Shown in pieces: positions 1 to 11,140 of a stretch of DNA of 64,000 nucleotides. A program made the position numbers and the translations under genes. This DNA is from Peronospora farinosa (taxonomy: Eukaryota > Oomycota > Peronosporomycetes > Peronosporales > Peronosporaceae), in the NCBI GenBank assembly GCA_947646735.1, contig CANTFK010000362.1:33443-97442 (forward strand). Direction: 5' to 3'. How positions within the stretch are numbered: position 1 is the first letter of the stretch; the number at the start of each line of letters is the position of its first letter. Below the pieces are notes generated by a model. It was not told where the DNA came from, ran no database searches, and saw only the letters and a program-made list of their open reading frames with translations.

Positions 1-398
1 GAGAGTGCGAGGCGCAGAATTTGAACGTAGTCATTTCAAGAACAGAAACAATTATTGTTTGTTGTTCTAAATGTTCTTACATGTATGATTGGCAGTGGTT
101 GTTGTACGGACGCCAAGTATACCGAACGGGAAAATCTCCTAACTTCGACAAGCCAAAGGCCTGAAAGGTGAACAAGTGGGCACGACCAGAAGTTCATGCA
201 CGTAACATCCTTCTAATGTACGTGAGTACCTTAACAGAGTTAGAAATAAGATATTTTCTTGCTTAGTTTACAACAGTTCTTGTTTCGGTGTGTAGACTGC
301 TAAATAATAAACCCATACGTGTCATGATCAGACTTAGACGACGAGACGACGACAGTAGATGACAGAAAACTGCGGAGTGTAGTGGAGGATACCTTGAT

Positions 399-1037
399 TT
401 AAAATTGGATCCGTGAGGGTGGCAATTGATTCGCAGAACACTCTTGCTGCCACTGCTGTTGCTGTTGTTGCTGCTCGCATACAAATTGTTCACACTCTTG
501 CTTGACTTGGGCCTGCAGCCGTCGCTGCTGGGTCCCGAGGTCCATGTCCATCTCGTGCTCTTCAAATAACGGTTGATCCTCTTCAGCTGCGCATCTCCTT
601 TCCTCTGCTCGCTGTTGAGCAAACTGTCCTACAAGCTGCGCGAGCTGTTGGGTCTCGGCGGCAGCGCTGTTCACTTGCACCTGCATGACATTAACCATGG
701 CCTGGAGCTCGTGAACCTGCTTGCGCGAAGCCTTCTTAGAATGGTGCATATGTGCCCGGGGAGACGCACTATCAGTAGCACGGCTACACTTAATTGTGCC
801 TCGTGGTGTGGCCATGCAGCTGCTAACGGGTACGCACTCAGCCGGTTCAGCAAACAACATGACTGGTGCGTTGGTCGCCAGTACAGGCCCGAGTACATCT
901 AGTGCGTCGAGACTGGCGTGGAGCTGGCGGCTTTCAAAGTCGGTAAAGCCGATTCGTGGTAGAGGGCGATCGACGCTCGCTGGTAGTGCAAAAGCAGCCC
1001 ATTCAGACTCAAAAATGGTATTACTGCCGTGGTTCAT
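399..1037 (-). CDS. Hypothetical Gln-rich coiled-coil protein
   Basis: This is a 212-residue open frame that starts at an ATG and ends at a stop, with no intron needed. I do not recognise the family. The N-terminal half (about residues 1-95) is unstructured-looking. Residues about 97-150 contain a basic stretch (HHSKKASRKQ) followed by a hydrophobic repeat (LQAMVNVMQVQV... LAQLVGQF) that could form a coiled coil. The C-terminal third is acidic and then Gln-rich, with a run of seven glutamines near residue 195. A basic patch followed by heptads suggests a bZIP-like layout, but the family's Asn and Arg signature is not visible, so that is only a possibility. It stands alone at the window edge. 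It could be a host gene, or part of a mobile element that is otherwise unrecognised. Confidence 0.4.
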   Translation of the reverse strand: MNHGSNTIFESEWAAFALPASVDRPLPRIGFTDFESRQLHASLDALDVLGPVLATNAPVMLFAEPAECVPVSSCMATPRGTIKCSRATDSASPRAHMHHSKKASRKQVHELQAMVNVMQVQVNSAAAETQQLAQLVGQFAQQRAEERRCAAEEDQPLFEEHEMDMDLGTQQRRLQAQVKQECEQFVCEQQQQQQQWQQECSANQLPPSRIQF

Positions 1038-3440
1038 GGTCGGAGGGGGTGTTCCTTGAAGGGAGCGGATTGTATTGTGACGGAAAACGACGTTTCGTTT
1101 GCGGCTGGCTACTGATTGGATGGGTGAGAGTGGGACGCGTGAACAAATTTACTGTTACGGCAAAAGCTTCGTGTCGGAAAAGCAACAGCTGCAGTGAGTT
1201 CCTCAAGTATAAAGAAGAAATAGCGGACCACATTCTACAGCAGAGAGGGGGGGGACACTGACTGGCTGGCGTCACTGACCGTTCCACTTTGGGCAATGTT
1301 GATCGAGTACACGCAATCACCTGGAAACGGAAGGTCGGTCGTGCTCACGACGGCTTTGTATCTTGTATACAATGTAGAAATGTTGGTGCTTTTGGTCGGT
1401 CGGTCGGCTAGCACGTTACAGAAGGAGGCCGTTGCAAACAAAGGTCGGTCGTTTTGGTCGGGTGAATACGTCAACGAGTTTGTATGTCCCCTTGCTTCAT
1501 TGTGCAATAATTTAACAGACGACGTCGGCCCAAGCAGCAAAAATCCGTAACGGCAGTAGAGTCCAGCCCGACGGCGAGAGGTCTAGCGTACGATGACCTA
1601 ATCGCCTCCATCTGGCTCTTCTGTTGGCATACTCGATGAAATAGATGAGCGCCTTACGGCGCTGATATCGAAGCTGCTCGTTGCCTCTTGTCATTTATGT
1701 CAACACTTTTTCCAATTTTTATTGTTCGGACAAGAAGAAAATCGATCTTGTTTCGGGGTATAGCACCACGCCACGTCCATTTTCGGTGGCGCGTAGACCC
1801 TTTTTAAAATAGTGAAAATTGGCACAGAAATCGCACTTTTGATACATCTATTCCCGTTATTTAGATTTACATATGGGGCGGGATGTGAGATGCGTCAGAA
1901 GAAGCTGGCCGTATCACACTTGTGCAGTCACGTTACTATAATTTAAAATGCTAACGTCAACGAGGATCAGACTACCATCTTACTCGAGTAGATCTCCCTT
2001 CCAAGCCATGCAAAAATGATATAGCTTAGCTTTTTTCTGCGCTAACTTTCTATTTTGACTCCCACCCATGAGTCAAGAAGTACACAAGACGGCCTAAGAG
2101 TCGTGGTGAGATGTCCGGCACGTATCTGAATCACTTGATAATGCTCGGACTTGTCGTCAGCACGGCTGGAAACACATAAATTTGCTGACGTATTCCATAT
2201 ATAACGAGACCTATCCCCTTATTTACGGCCCTCCCAAAATTAATACATTAGAGATTTAGCAATCGAAAAAAGTCAAAAACCTCGATAAGAGATTTCCTTA
2301 CCATAAAAGTTGGCCTACAAAAAGAACTTTCCAGGTTGCTTCTTTGAGCTTAGCTAGGACCATTTCTAAATTATATGAGAGCTAACTTATATTTCCATTT
2401 ACTTCCAGTTATCTCTCTGTACTTCATACCACAACGGTAAGTCCTGCTCGCGTTTTTGGACAAGCCGTGCATTGTGTGGTCAGAAGGACGCCTGGGTAGT
2501 AGCCGACCATAATAATATCATTAGGAAATTTACAAGAATTTGCATATGTTCGAGAGATCAAACTGCTGTTATTGTGAATAGACTTGCGTTCCAGATAAAT
2601 TCTTCGCTTGGTGGCTAAAAAGTGTTGGTCACATCGGCACGACCTTCCACCAAGTTTTTGTCTTCACCATTATAACAAATCTCTTCTCGACTGGCATCGG
2701 TAAGGGCCAGCAGCGCAAATGCCAGGCGGCCTTATTTTCCTGACACTTTTTTTGGTATGACAGCTTTTGCTCTTAACGAAATACTGAGTGGTATACAAGA
2801 TTAAGACAAGCACGTCTTATGATACGCATTAAGCGCTCACTAGTCTCATCAGTGAAATAAACAAAAGTAGAATTAGTTTTCAATGACGTATAAAGAATAC
2901 GAGTCTCTCCATAAATGCTGCCGGCAGTACCTAGTTGCATCAAACGAAGTCGTGCTGCTACTATCCATAAAGTAAAAAAGTCGTGCTTTGACTCCCCCGT
3001 GGCCCTGTACGTTAAAACAAGTCGTCCCAGCACTATTGTCCCATCTTCTGAGGCCGTGAACGAGACGCAAATAGCGCCAACTCGTTAAGTGTTACGTTGC
3101 ACCTTATCGCTCTTGTCAGCACCACAATCATAATTGTATCACAAAGCCAATATCTCGGTTTCACTACATGGCACTTATGCAAAACGTAATTGCAAGTATA
3201 GTGACACACGTTATCCCTATTACGCCACCGAGAAATCGGGTCCGATGGATGTTGAGCCCTCATACTAACTCTTGGCTAATCGCGGGTATTTCGTCAACCT
3301 ACTCGGTTGCTTGTCTTGGCGACTATCGATATCTTTAACAGCTCAAGAGAAGTATTCTTTTATAAGCATTTACATAGCGTTCCAGTCCTAATTAATCACT
3401 TTAACCCTAAGCATCGATTTTGAAAGGCGCTGATGACAGT
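1038..3440. other. Region without recognisable genes
   Basis: Only short open frames occur here. None shows a motif, and none is supported by splice sites that extend it. The minus frame at 1512-1694 (about 60 codons, Arg-rich) is the least random-looking, but I cannot assign it. An eight-G run lies at about 1248-1255. The composition is moderately AT-rich from 1700 onward. Confidence 0.5.
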
Positions 3441-3876
3441 TGTGACGAGGTGAGTACGTTACATAACATTGGCACAAACACTAAGTGCCACTGAGGATAT
3501 TATCTTAATTAGAATTACTTAACATTGTTGCCTTTTAAGATAAGATTGTCGTCGCATCTCCTTGCAGTTGGAGATGCCCTTCTTACTAGTCAATATAGAC
3601 CATGATATCAGCCAATCAACCAACGCGCTGGACAATAAAGTACGGAAACACGCAATGAGTGGAGGGCACGAAGGCAACATACATGTTTGTTGATACAAGA
3701 TAGTTATGACAAGATTATAACAGAATAAGTTTGATTAGATAATTAATTATATCAAATACAGTTCTCTTTCTTTTACTTCTAAGCTTGTCGTGTAGAGGTA
3801 ACATGCTTCCTCTATAACCTCACACAGTGTAAGTAGATTATACTGTGTTAGTATAATCAGAGGGTACCTCGTTACA
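3441..3876 (+). repeat. Solo LTR, family H, copy 1
   Basis: The block begins TGTGACGAGG and ends CCTCGTTACA, which are nearly perfect inverted ends of LTR type (TG...CA). Internal stretches match the reverse complement of 16330-16705 by eye, including AGTTCTCTTTC followed by CTTCTAAGC, a GGAGATGCC segment and CAATGAGTGGAGGGC. Two copies with unrelated flanks support a dispersed LTR. The flanking five bases (ACAGT and TCTGG) do not match, so a target-site duplication is not visible. No coding sequence is attached. Confidence 0.65.
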
Positions 3877-4079
3877 TCTGGTAATACTTCATAGCCCTTT
3901 TGTCGACCAACGACTCATTCGCTACGGAACTAGAGGATATATAAGATCAACACGCAACGTGTGATGCCTTCTGCCATTCGAATGGTCTCGAATGGTAGGC
4001 AGTACAGCGCATGACTGAAATCGTCAGCAATGCTCTGGTGAAGTGCTTTACTAAATTGTGAAGAACCTAGGGGCCAGTT

Positions 4080-4985
4080 GGATTGAAGGGACAAGGGGCG
4101 ATGGACCAGGGAGAATGGAACATGCGCCAGAGAGAAGGGACCGGAAAGAAAGTTGACCTCGGAGTGAAGCGATCATTGGCTAAGAATGTGAAAGACAAAC
4201 AAAGGAGAGGTATTGCCAGGTTACTGTTTAACCGGTACCGAAGGGAGTAAACCATGGACCCTTTTAAAGGCCCGGTCCCTCACTGGTTGATCGGTTCCCT
4301 CATTGGTCGACCCAGTTCCTCGTTGGTAGACCTGGGTCCCTCGGAAAAAAGCCACTCCTGGCCAGTTAACACAAGGATCAGACTAGTCGACGCAAGGAAT
4401 CAGAGCTTCAGGCAAGGATAGAGTAAAGTAGTTAAAAGGATAGGACTATATTAAATACTACTCAATTTGCGATCTACGTGGCACGACTCCGTCACCCAAG
4501 AAGGACTTGTTCTAAGGTACTCACTGTTCCGGGAAGGGATATATTTTGGCCCCGTTGAAGACAGTTGTGTAGCGAAGTTCAAGTGCGAATAGAGCTCCAA
4601 GATATATTTGGCCTGTGAGCTCGCTCGAGTAGCAAAACCCCCCATAACCGCTATCGGAAGCGGTCTCCCTCACCTCACCGTCCGGGAGCAAAGAAAAGGT
4701 AAGGTGGTTGATACCCCTGAAACAAGAAGGAAAAGGCCTCCCTGAAGAATTGGGCCCTAAGCCCACTCTCGACAAGGTCGATCGAGTGGCCACCTACCGA
4801 CCCACCGAGTGAAGCATATCCACTCGAAGCCTCCCAGGTCTATTTCCTGTAAGGCAGACGTCTACATCCTCACCAATTCCTCCGAAGAGTGCAACCCGCC
4901 AGCCGACGGGTACACAAGATGAGAGAAGGTTCATACGCGGCATCGGGGTACCCCCTCCGACAGTCGGCAGTCCGGCACAGTGAGT
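4080..4985 (+). repeat. LTR-like region of element E
   Basis: This stretch lies directly upstream of a plus-strand gag frame. It matches the reverse complement of 9920-10640, which in turn lies upstream of a minus-strand gag frame. Shared landmarks are the segment around 4530-4590 (compare 10290-10350) and the GGGGTACC-rich segment at 4940-4990 (compare 9925-9960). Position before gag and duplication argue for an LTR plus leader. Exact ends are not defined. Confidence 0.5.
4272..4345 (+). repeat. Short tandem repeat in the element E LTR
   Basis: About three to four degenerate copies of a 20-21 bp unit of the form GGTTCCCTCATTGGTCGACC occur in a row. The copies differ by a few substitutions. 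Confidence 0.55.
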
Positions 4986-5011
4986 GGTTTGGATTCTCAT
5001 CATACAATTTT

Positions 5012-5404
5012 ATGAACCCACTCCACCACAATGCCGCCGTCGGTGCCATGCTGCTCTCTCTGAGTGTGGACGAGCAGCATGCCATTATCGCCAAGTTCAT
5101 TCAACATGGACTTGACGAAGCGATAAAGATTTCACCTTGCTGTAGAAACAAGGTTCTCAACAGGATGACCTGTTGAGAAAGCAGCAGGCTAGTGCTACTG
5201 ATACCGGGTCGTCGGATATATGTCGACCCGAGCCCTTGACCGTTCACGTCTCCAAGTACAAGGCAGTCATAATTAACTCCTTGTTGAGATGGTTCGTCGA
5301 GCTTGACGATGCCATTGAGGCTCTTCGCATCGATGGCGATGCGATGATGGTCAAGCTAGCCATATAGAACTTGGATGGACGTGCTAAAGCTTTGAATTAG
5401 GCCT
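5012..5404 (+). pseudogene. Gag fragment of element E
   Basis: An ATG at 5012 opens a frame that is soon broken. The diagnostic part is about 5220-5395 and reads as a Ty3-type Gag: LLRWFVELDDAIEA, then a segment ending in a GRAK-like motif. It resembles Gag of the C element, where [14 protein letters not shown] and [11 protein letters not shown] occupy the same order. The frame contains a TAG near 5365 and a stop at 5398. It ends abruptly at about 5405, where minus-strand element G begins, and the E coding sequence resumes near 6790. The split is therefore best explained by insertion of G. Confidence 0.6.
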
Positions 5405-5413
5405 CCAGAGTCA

Positions 5414-5806
5414 TTACCCATACGTTTTCTCAATGTATGAAGTATTAAGGCTCGACTCAAATAGACGTTTAAAACGCATCGCGCCAAATTCAAGGCTCCA
5501 GCTGAGCTCTTGGATGATGACCGAGTCAGGCTTTAGTTGCGTAAAGCGAAAGTGGGCTACTATGGTCCCACCGCTAGCCACCTCTTGTCCTATGGTTTCA
5601 AACACCGTAGTCGTTTGTGGAAACACCTTGTATCCGTGTTTCACGCTAGCGTCCACAAAAGACCTATTGACAAAACTTCTTGTGGCGCCCGTGTCCAGCA
5701 GCGCTCTAAATTGGCTCTTACCACTCCGTAGATGAGCTCTTATGCGAAGCGAAGCGTTGCTGTTGTTATCTTCGGTGTATGTTGATCTAGTCCAATAAGC
5801 TTGCAC
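5414..5806 (-). pseudogene. Retropepsin-like protease fragment of element G
   Basis: The frame encodes about 130 residues with the aspartic protease active-site signature LLDTGATRSFV at about residues 36-46, followed by the expected hydrophobic strand-turn pattern. Retroviral-type proteases act as dimers and cleave the Gag-Pol polyprotein. The frame overlaps the preceding gag frame (5740-6142) by about 65 bp in a different phase, as expected for a frameshifted Gag-Pol or for decay. There is no downstream RT. The frame ends at the junction with element E at about 5405, so the element is truncated here. Confidence 0.6.
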
Positions 5807-6495
5807 TCTTTGTCACTTCCTAAGTCTTCTTCCTTAAATATCATTGAGTATTCATTTTCTGTAAAATGTTTACTCAATTTGCGTGTGCTCCTCCTTTTGC
5901 TTTTTGAGAGCAAAACAAACGCTAGTAGTATGCGGTCGTTTCTTGTGATGGGAGCACCACTTATCTTCTTCGTACTTCGCCAGGTGATTTGTCCCTTTCT
6001 TCTTGTTGCTGGGATAGTAGGTGCTCTTGTGATCACTCGATTTTGCGTCACGCGCGTGTTCCTTGTTGCGACTGCCTTGGTATCCACGGCCTTCTTGTGA
6101 AGATGGCCCCTTGTGTAATCTCTCTTGTCTATCAAGGCGCAAAAAAAACGTTCTATCTCGTTGAGCGTATCAGGAAATACCTGCCGCTGCTAGCTTATCT
6201 TGCCGTGATATCGGCATACCACGCTTAGATTAGAGACGCATTTTCACATCTGGCATCACTTCTGCGTTCTGAGGAAGTTAGCGAATAAACGAACGTTTTC
6301 ACGAAAACGCTGGGAGAACTTCAGCACAATTTCATCCCGTCTCTTGTATGTTCCATAATTTGCTGTCCAGATCTTCGCTGACATCTTTTGGTACAGAGAG
6401 CAATCCATCGGCGGTAAAATTACGGTGCAAAGCCCAATTATTGGTTCTTGCTTCGACCACCAAAAGTTCCACGTCGTACGCGAGGTACCCCTCAA
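5740..6495 (-). pseudogene. Gag fragment of element G
   Basis: Two minus-strand pieces (6256-6495 and 5740-6142) read as one broken Gag. The upstream piece has a helical segment containing FSQRFRENVRLFANFL. The downstream piece is Lys/Arg/His-rich with a WCSHHKKRPHTTSVC segment, which has the spacing of an unusual Cys/His knuckle. A break around 6150-6250 separates them. The copy at 55920-56530 keeps the same order, so the arrangement belongs to the element rather than to chance. Confidence 0.55.
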
Positions 6496-6789
6496 TCAGA
6501 GCTATAAGATGACGGCTCTTTTTCTCATCAATCTACCCTTTCTTCTTGGCAAGGCTTTGGAACTCACAACTAATATTAAGATAGTCCCGCGGACTTCCCA
6601 CTTTGAAACTTTTATTTTAACTTGCATGGTGTTTTTCCTTCTTGGGTGGCGAGATCACCACCGTATAAGTAGTGAAGTCGTTCTCGTCGTATCTGCCCAT
6701 GATAATGCTCTGATTCACACGGGGTTGATTCTCTTGCGTCCGATTTAAATTTAAATTTTAATATTTAATCTAGCCTGCATCAGGCTCAT

Positions 6790-8570
6790 GTCCACTCGGG
6801 ATCCTGACGTCCACCAAGACGACAGGAGGGCGGAGGCCCAGACCCGACGTAACACTGGGAGTGACGACCGTCCGTCTGCCAGAAAGGTCTAAAGATGTGA
6901 GTCTTACGCTGCTGCAAAATCGCAACAACGAGATGGACCATCAAAACGGTCGGGGTCAGTAGGGGCGGAGCGCCCTACCGATCCAGCAACGTCAAGAGAG
7001 TTTGCGGGACTCTTGATGAAGGTTGCTCCCAACACACAGTCACTGTGTGTTGCCGCTCCCAGTGATGAGGTATCCCTCATCACATTGAAGATAGAAGGAC
7101 AATTGCCATGTCTCTTCGCGCCCTAGTTGACTGTGAGGTTTCGAACAATTTTGTCCGACGCCAATCTCTAGATGATGGTAGGCTCAATATCTTGAGCGCA
7201 AGACCCCCCCCCCCCCACGAGGATGATGGTGTGCCTTGCAGTTGGCCTACCGTAACAGTAACGAAACGTGTAGTGGGAATTCACTACACGCTTTAAGGCA
7301 AAAAGTACGATGATGATTTCATCGTACTTGATCTGGATGACAAATTTGATGTCATCCTAGGATTACCATGGCTCAGAAGGTATGAGCCATGGGTCAGCTG
7401 GCAGCATCGAACCGTGAAGATGCCTGCCGCTTGTTCATCAGATGGCCATCTGATGAACGTCTTGGAGCGTTCATAAGCGTGTGAATGTACTACGAGTGAG
7501 TGTGATGGCCTCACTTGTGGTTCGGTCGTTAGTACGACTGCACAAGAACTCAATATGATAGACAATCATACTGTGGAGCAAGATGCCGGCGGCTGTGCAG
7601 AAGCACAGGCAGTGCCAAGCCCACACGTTGAACCGGGACATGAATGTTCTCCTAGAGAGTGGCATTTACAAAAGAGGAAGCCGGTAGACCGGAAGCTGTA
7701 TTACGTTGATTTTAGATCAACTGGAGAGTCGATCGTAGAGTATCTCGCTATGGTTGCGCTACCAGAGATAAGGGGGGTTGAGGGAATAAGTCCCCAGTGC
7801 CCTGAGAAAATAAGTCCTTAGAAAGTAAACGAGACGTTAGAAGTCGTGTTTAATGACGAATTAAGCGTAGGCGCTTGTACTCTTGATCTGGTAGCACCTC
7901 CGAAGGTAGCAACGGAGATCACTCAATTGCCACGCCAGAACCTAAATTTCATGCTCAATCTGCCAAGTGGAAAAGTCAAGCAGATCTAATTAATCATCGC
8001 GGAGGATGAGTACGCAACCAATTAGATCGGCAATGGTATTTGCTGAGAAAAAACGGGTTCTCAGTAGCTCATCATCGGACGGGGGGGGGGGTCTTTTAAT
8101 AAGAAGACTTGAATGAGTAATACACATCTCAATTCCGAGAGTCGCTTAAGTCAAAACCATTGTATAACTATTTAATAGAATTCAAGTATAAATTTCCTGT
8201 CTCAGTTCCGTGAGAGCTTCCGAAGATATAGGTACTCGACATGAGATCGGCCTCGTTTCAGGCACAGTTCATTGTGTTATGAAGCAGTGGCCACTGACTC
8301 GGTAACTGGTCGAGGCGATCGACAAGTTTCTTTGCCGATCGTCTAGCTGCAGGTCATGTTTAAGAAAGGCGATCGTGTTTATTGTCTAAATAAGGTCTAA
8401 AGGATTCAGCAGCTACTAATCTAGGCGCGAGTAAACTCGCGCCACGCTTCATCAGTCCATTTAAAGTTCTGAAGGCAATTTTCGACGCTTATACACTCGA
8501 TGTTCCCTCATCATTTCGACTCCACCTGAAGTTCTTTATCGGGCGGATAAAAGAATATGTTCCGGCTAAG
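6790..8570 (+). pseudogene. Element E protease, RT and INT remnants
   Basis: The plus strand carries degenerate pol. At 7108-7296 a protease-like LRALVDCEVSNNFV appears; the catalytic Asp is kept but the following Ser/Thr-Gly is lost. A segment at 7310-7400 reads FDVILGLPWLRRYEPW, typical of the end of the protease domain. RT survives only as its N-terminal block at about 8230-8370 (RHEIGLVSGT, then KQWPLTR). From about 8420 the sequence jumps to the integrase C-terminal GPF/Y-type module (NLGASKLAPRFISPFKVLKA), which matches element C closely. The RT core, RNase H and catalytic integrase are deleted, with the junction near 8395-8420. Homopolymer runs at 7204-7217 (C) and 8082-8093 (G) add frameshifts. 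Confidence 0.65.
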
Positions 8571-8984
8571 CTTCACGGCTTTGCTTCGATGCAGGCTCCA
8601 GGGATCCGTAAGGCGATCGGCCTTCCTGTCGTGCTCGACGCGCCGATGACATTGAGTGCGGTTTCGATGCCGTCTGTACACGTCCAAGCACCTGGCGCTC
8701 CAGAACCCTCACCCGTTCTAGCAGTTTACGGCTCGACTGCCGGGTCTCAGGGTCATCGTGACCCAGAATATGGTCTACAATCCAGCGCACCTGTCTCGCT
8801 GCATCAACAAGCGGAGGTGGGCCTTCGCGATGTCAATGCTGGTGTCCTGGTTGCCCAGGACGATGTTGATCAAGCCGAGAACAAAGCTGCCGATGCTCAG
8901 CTGGAGGCTGAGGCTGCCAGTGAGCGCGATGCCCAGGCGGAGTATACTACAAGCTCCCCGATTAGTGCTACAGTCGCCTCATGA
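8571..8984 (+). pseudogene. Inverted spacer block of element E carrying an antisense-ORF remnant
   Basis: Read on the minus strand, this block encodes PPPLVDA followed by RWIVDHILGHDDPE. These match the segment just before the chromodomain of element C (PPPLVDASGARRWIVD). The integrase tail before it and the chromodomain after it are both plus strand, so the block is inverted relative to its own element. Its plus strand therefore carries the strand that is antisense in C. It is open for 132 codons (8589-8984) with a segment RDPEYGLQSSAPVSLHQ aligning in frame with RDRKSGRQSSVAHPMHR of the C antisense ORF, then an Ala/Glu-rich coiled-coil-like stretch. Confidence 0.55.
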
Positions 8985-9213
8985 AAAGCGCGCGGTTCCA
9001 TCCGCGCGCAGGTACCGAGTACGCTGTCTTGGATTTCCTCCCATGCAGGAGACATGGGGAAATGCGTTCTCTCTCGTTCATGACATTCCAGATGTTTTTC
9101 AGTCGTACGAAACCACGGAGTCGAGCTATTTAGATGCGCGCGAACGCAAATGCTCTCGAGATAAAGAAAACGGTGAGGAGACCACGCCGTCGAGAACGAG
9201 AACGATGATGTGA
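8985..9213 (+). pseudogene. Chromodomain fragment of element E
   Basis: About 76 codons on the plus strand contain YRVRCLGFPPMQETW followed by a helix (VHDIPDVFQSYE). The order matches the C chromodomain (YRVRWLGYSPADDTW ... VPDVVEDYE). Chromodomains at the integrase C-terminus of chromoviruses bind histone marks and steer integration. The usual WLGY is changed to CLGF, so the aromatic cage is damaged. It ends at a stop at 9211-9213. No 3' LTR is evident downstream. Confidence 0.65.
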
Positions 9214-9261
9214 TAGAGAACGTCGTGGTGAATACATTTCACTACGATCACGAGGCGAGAA

Positions 9262-9918
9262 ATGCGCAACAATACGGTCAGGCGAACTTGTTGCTGCCCT
9301 GCCTTAACTATTCAGCGGAGATTGTATCCGCTGTCACGAGTGGTGCTGCCAACGAGGCGCACCATGAATAACTGCGCTTCTACGTTCGACCAAACCTCGC
9401 TCATACTTTGCAATCCAACTTTGTTAGCATTAGCTGGGTGGACACTGAGCGATGTGTCGTCGCCATTCGTCATGAGCTGGGCGTGGCGTCGAGTAACAAG
9501 ATTGGCACCCTTCATTGACATGAAAGAAGAAGAGGCATTCTCATTTCAAGTATCATCATACTAGCGCGACAATGGAATGAATATTGTATCCGATTCCATC
9601 TAGAATCTTTTCACGCATTTTTCGAAAACGCCGGAAGTAGTCCCGCATCGTTTTCAGTGAGTCCGGACCGCGAGCTCCGGATAAGTTATACAGCGTTTAA
9701 GGTGTGAGTTGTTGCGCCATGATGCTGGTAGTTTCAATCTTGCTGATGGTGCTTGGGAGTGCTGCAGTGCTGCGTGTCGTGTGGTCGATAATCGCTTGTT
9801 CGTTTGTAAAGTTTAAAGTTTCAACAGTTAAGCACTCACGGTTGGTGAGTGCTGTCTTGAGAAGGGAGTAATGTGTGGTGGAGTGGATTCTCAAACAACG
9901 TGAGAGAACCACAAACAC
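9262..9918 (-). pseudogene. Gag fragment F, inverted relative to element E
   Basis: Minus-strand frames at 9697-9918 and 9312-9521 and the sequence between them read as a decayed Gag. The segment near 9600-9680 gives LKTMRDYFRRFRK, comparable to the [10 protein letters not shown] region of the C Gag. Position relative to the LTR-like block at 9920-10640 matches the gag/LTR order of element E in opposite orientation. No protease or RT follows below 9262 on this strand. Confidence 0.4.
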
Positions 9919-9919
9919 A

Positions 9920-10640
9920 CACAGCGCCGGACTGCCGACTTACGGAGGGGGTACCCCGACACCGTGTAGCGTCAACCTTGGGTCTCACCTTGTGTACCCG
10001 TCGGCTTGGCTGGTCTTGCTCCTCGTTAGACGCAGAAGACTAATAGACTTGGTCCTTGTATGGAGGGACTAGGGGGCCCACGAGTGGATATGCTTCACTT
10101 GGGACCGGGGTTTCATGGGCTCAGTCGACTGGGTCGAGAGTAGTGCACCTGGTACTATACACTCCTTCGGTGGCTAACGGTTTCTTGTTCTTTCAACCCC
10201 TTTTCTTGTTCCCCGTAGGGAAACCGCTTCCTATAGCGGATCTTGAATGGATACGAACCCACAGGCCAAAAAACTTCCTGGGGTTCGAGCTTGAATCTTA
10301 CCACACGACTGTCCTCAACGGGGGGGGGGGGGGCCAAAATTATTCCCTTCCCCGGAACAGGTGGATAGATCGAAACAAGCTCGCACTTGAGTCTTGACAC
10401 TTACTTGACACCTCAGGCCAACTATCCTGAGGTTTAACTTGCGTAGCTTGAGCCGTTTAACACCTGTTCACGTCGGGGGGACAAAGGGTATCCCGCCCTG
10501 AATAGGTGAGGTGACGGAGAAGAGCTTGGGGAAGAGCGCTTAGAGCTGCCACGTGTAATGCAATTCGAGTGTGTTTATATATCTTATACTTTGTATGCTT
10601 TTCTTGCCTAACCTAAACCCTTTGCTCTGGATAGTGCCAT
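9920..10640 (-). repeat. LTR-like block F, inverted relative of the element E LTR
   Basis: This block aligns by eye with the reverse complement of about 4400-5040. Shared landmarks include GGACTGCCGAC...GGAGGGGGTACCCCGA, TTGTGTACCCGTCGGC, a run of G (14 bases at about 10320-10333) inside ACGACTGTCCTCAACGG...CCAAAAT, and GGTGACGGAG. Ends are not defined. Confidence 0.5.
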
Positions 10641-10734
10641 GTGTCGACTTTGAGAGGAAGATCTGGCTCCTTGGTACCTGTACTTTCTGTAACCTTCGGG
10701 GTTCCGTCTACTGTTTTACACCCTCGGGCATTGG

Positions 10735-10860
10735 GACTTGGGTCCTGTACCCTGTACCCTGGCCCCTGAACTCAGTACCCTGTACGCTGTACCCTGAGCC
10801 ATGCACCCTGTAACCTGGGTCCTGGGCGCTGTACTGGCTCTGCACGTCTGGGTCCTTATA
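10735..10860 (+). repeat. GTACCCTG-type short tandem repeat
   Basis: Degenerate copies of a 7-15 bp unit based on CCTGTACCCTG run through this stretch. A shorter tract of the same motif (CTGTACCCGGGCCTGTACCCTGGG) lies at 13375-13425. The two tracts bracket the antisense ORF of element A. Confidence 0.6.
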
Positions 10861-11140
10861 TTCTTAATGAGTCTGGGGCCTGGTGGGAGGTTATGGATCT
10901 GCGAGGCCGTGTTGTGGTCACTCCCCCGGGGGAGTGACCGGACGTTCTCTTGCCCCCTGTTCCTATATCCTTTATGCTCTGATTTCCTTGGCACTTCACC
11001 ACAGCTGTCCCCTGCGCGCTGGTCTTCTGAACTGCGGCAAGACCCCGTGCACCATTGTCCTCATTCTTTATAGTAACAGTAAGTGGCCCTGTGTCGGTTG
11101 GGTGGTTGCGTTCACCAACTCACAAGTCTTGTATCCGTAA

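Larger units (their letters stand above)
5405..6780 (-). mobile_element. Retroelement G, copy 1 (partial)
   Basis: A minus-strand gag-protease fragment interrupts element E. A second copy with the same gene order lies at 55841-56850; the two match almost throughout from about 5750 to 6760. No LTR, RT or integrase is visible in either copy. AT-rich sequence (5'-TTTAAATTTAAATTTTAA) marks the right end near 6750. This is a truncated Ty3/gypsy-like element. Confidence 0.6.

Noticed and set aside
399..1037. bZIP transcription factor
   Set aside because: The basic region lacks the Asn-x7-Arg signature; only a coiled coil is supportable.
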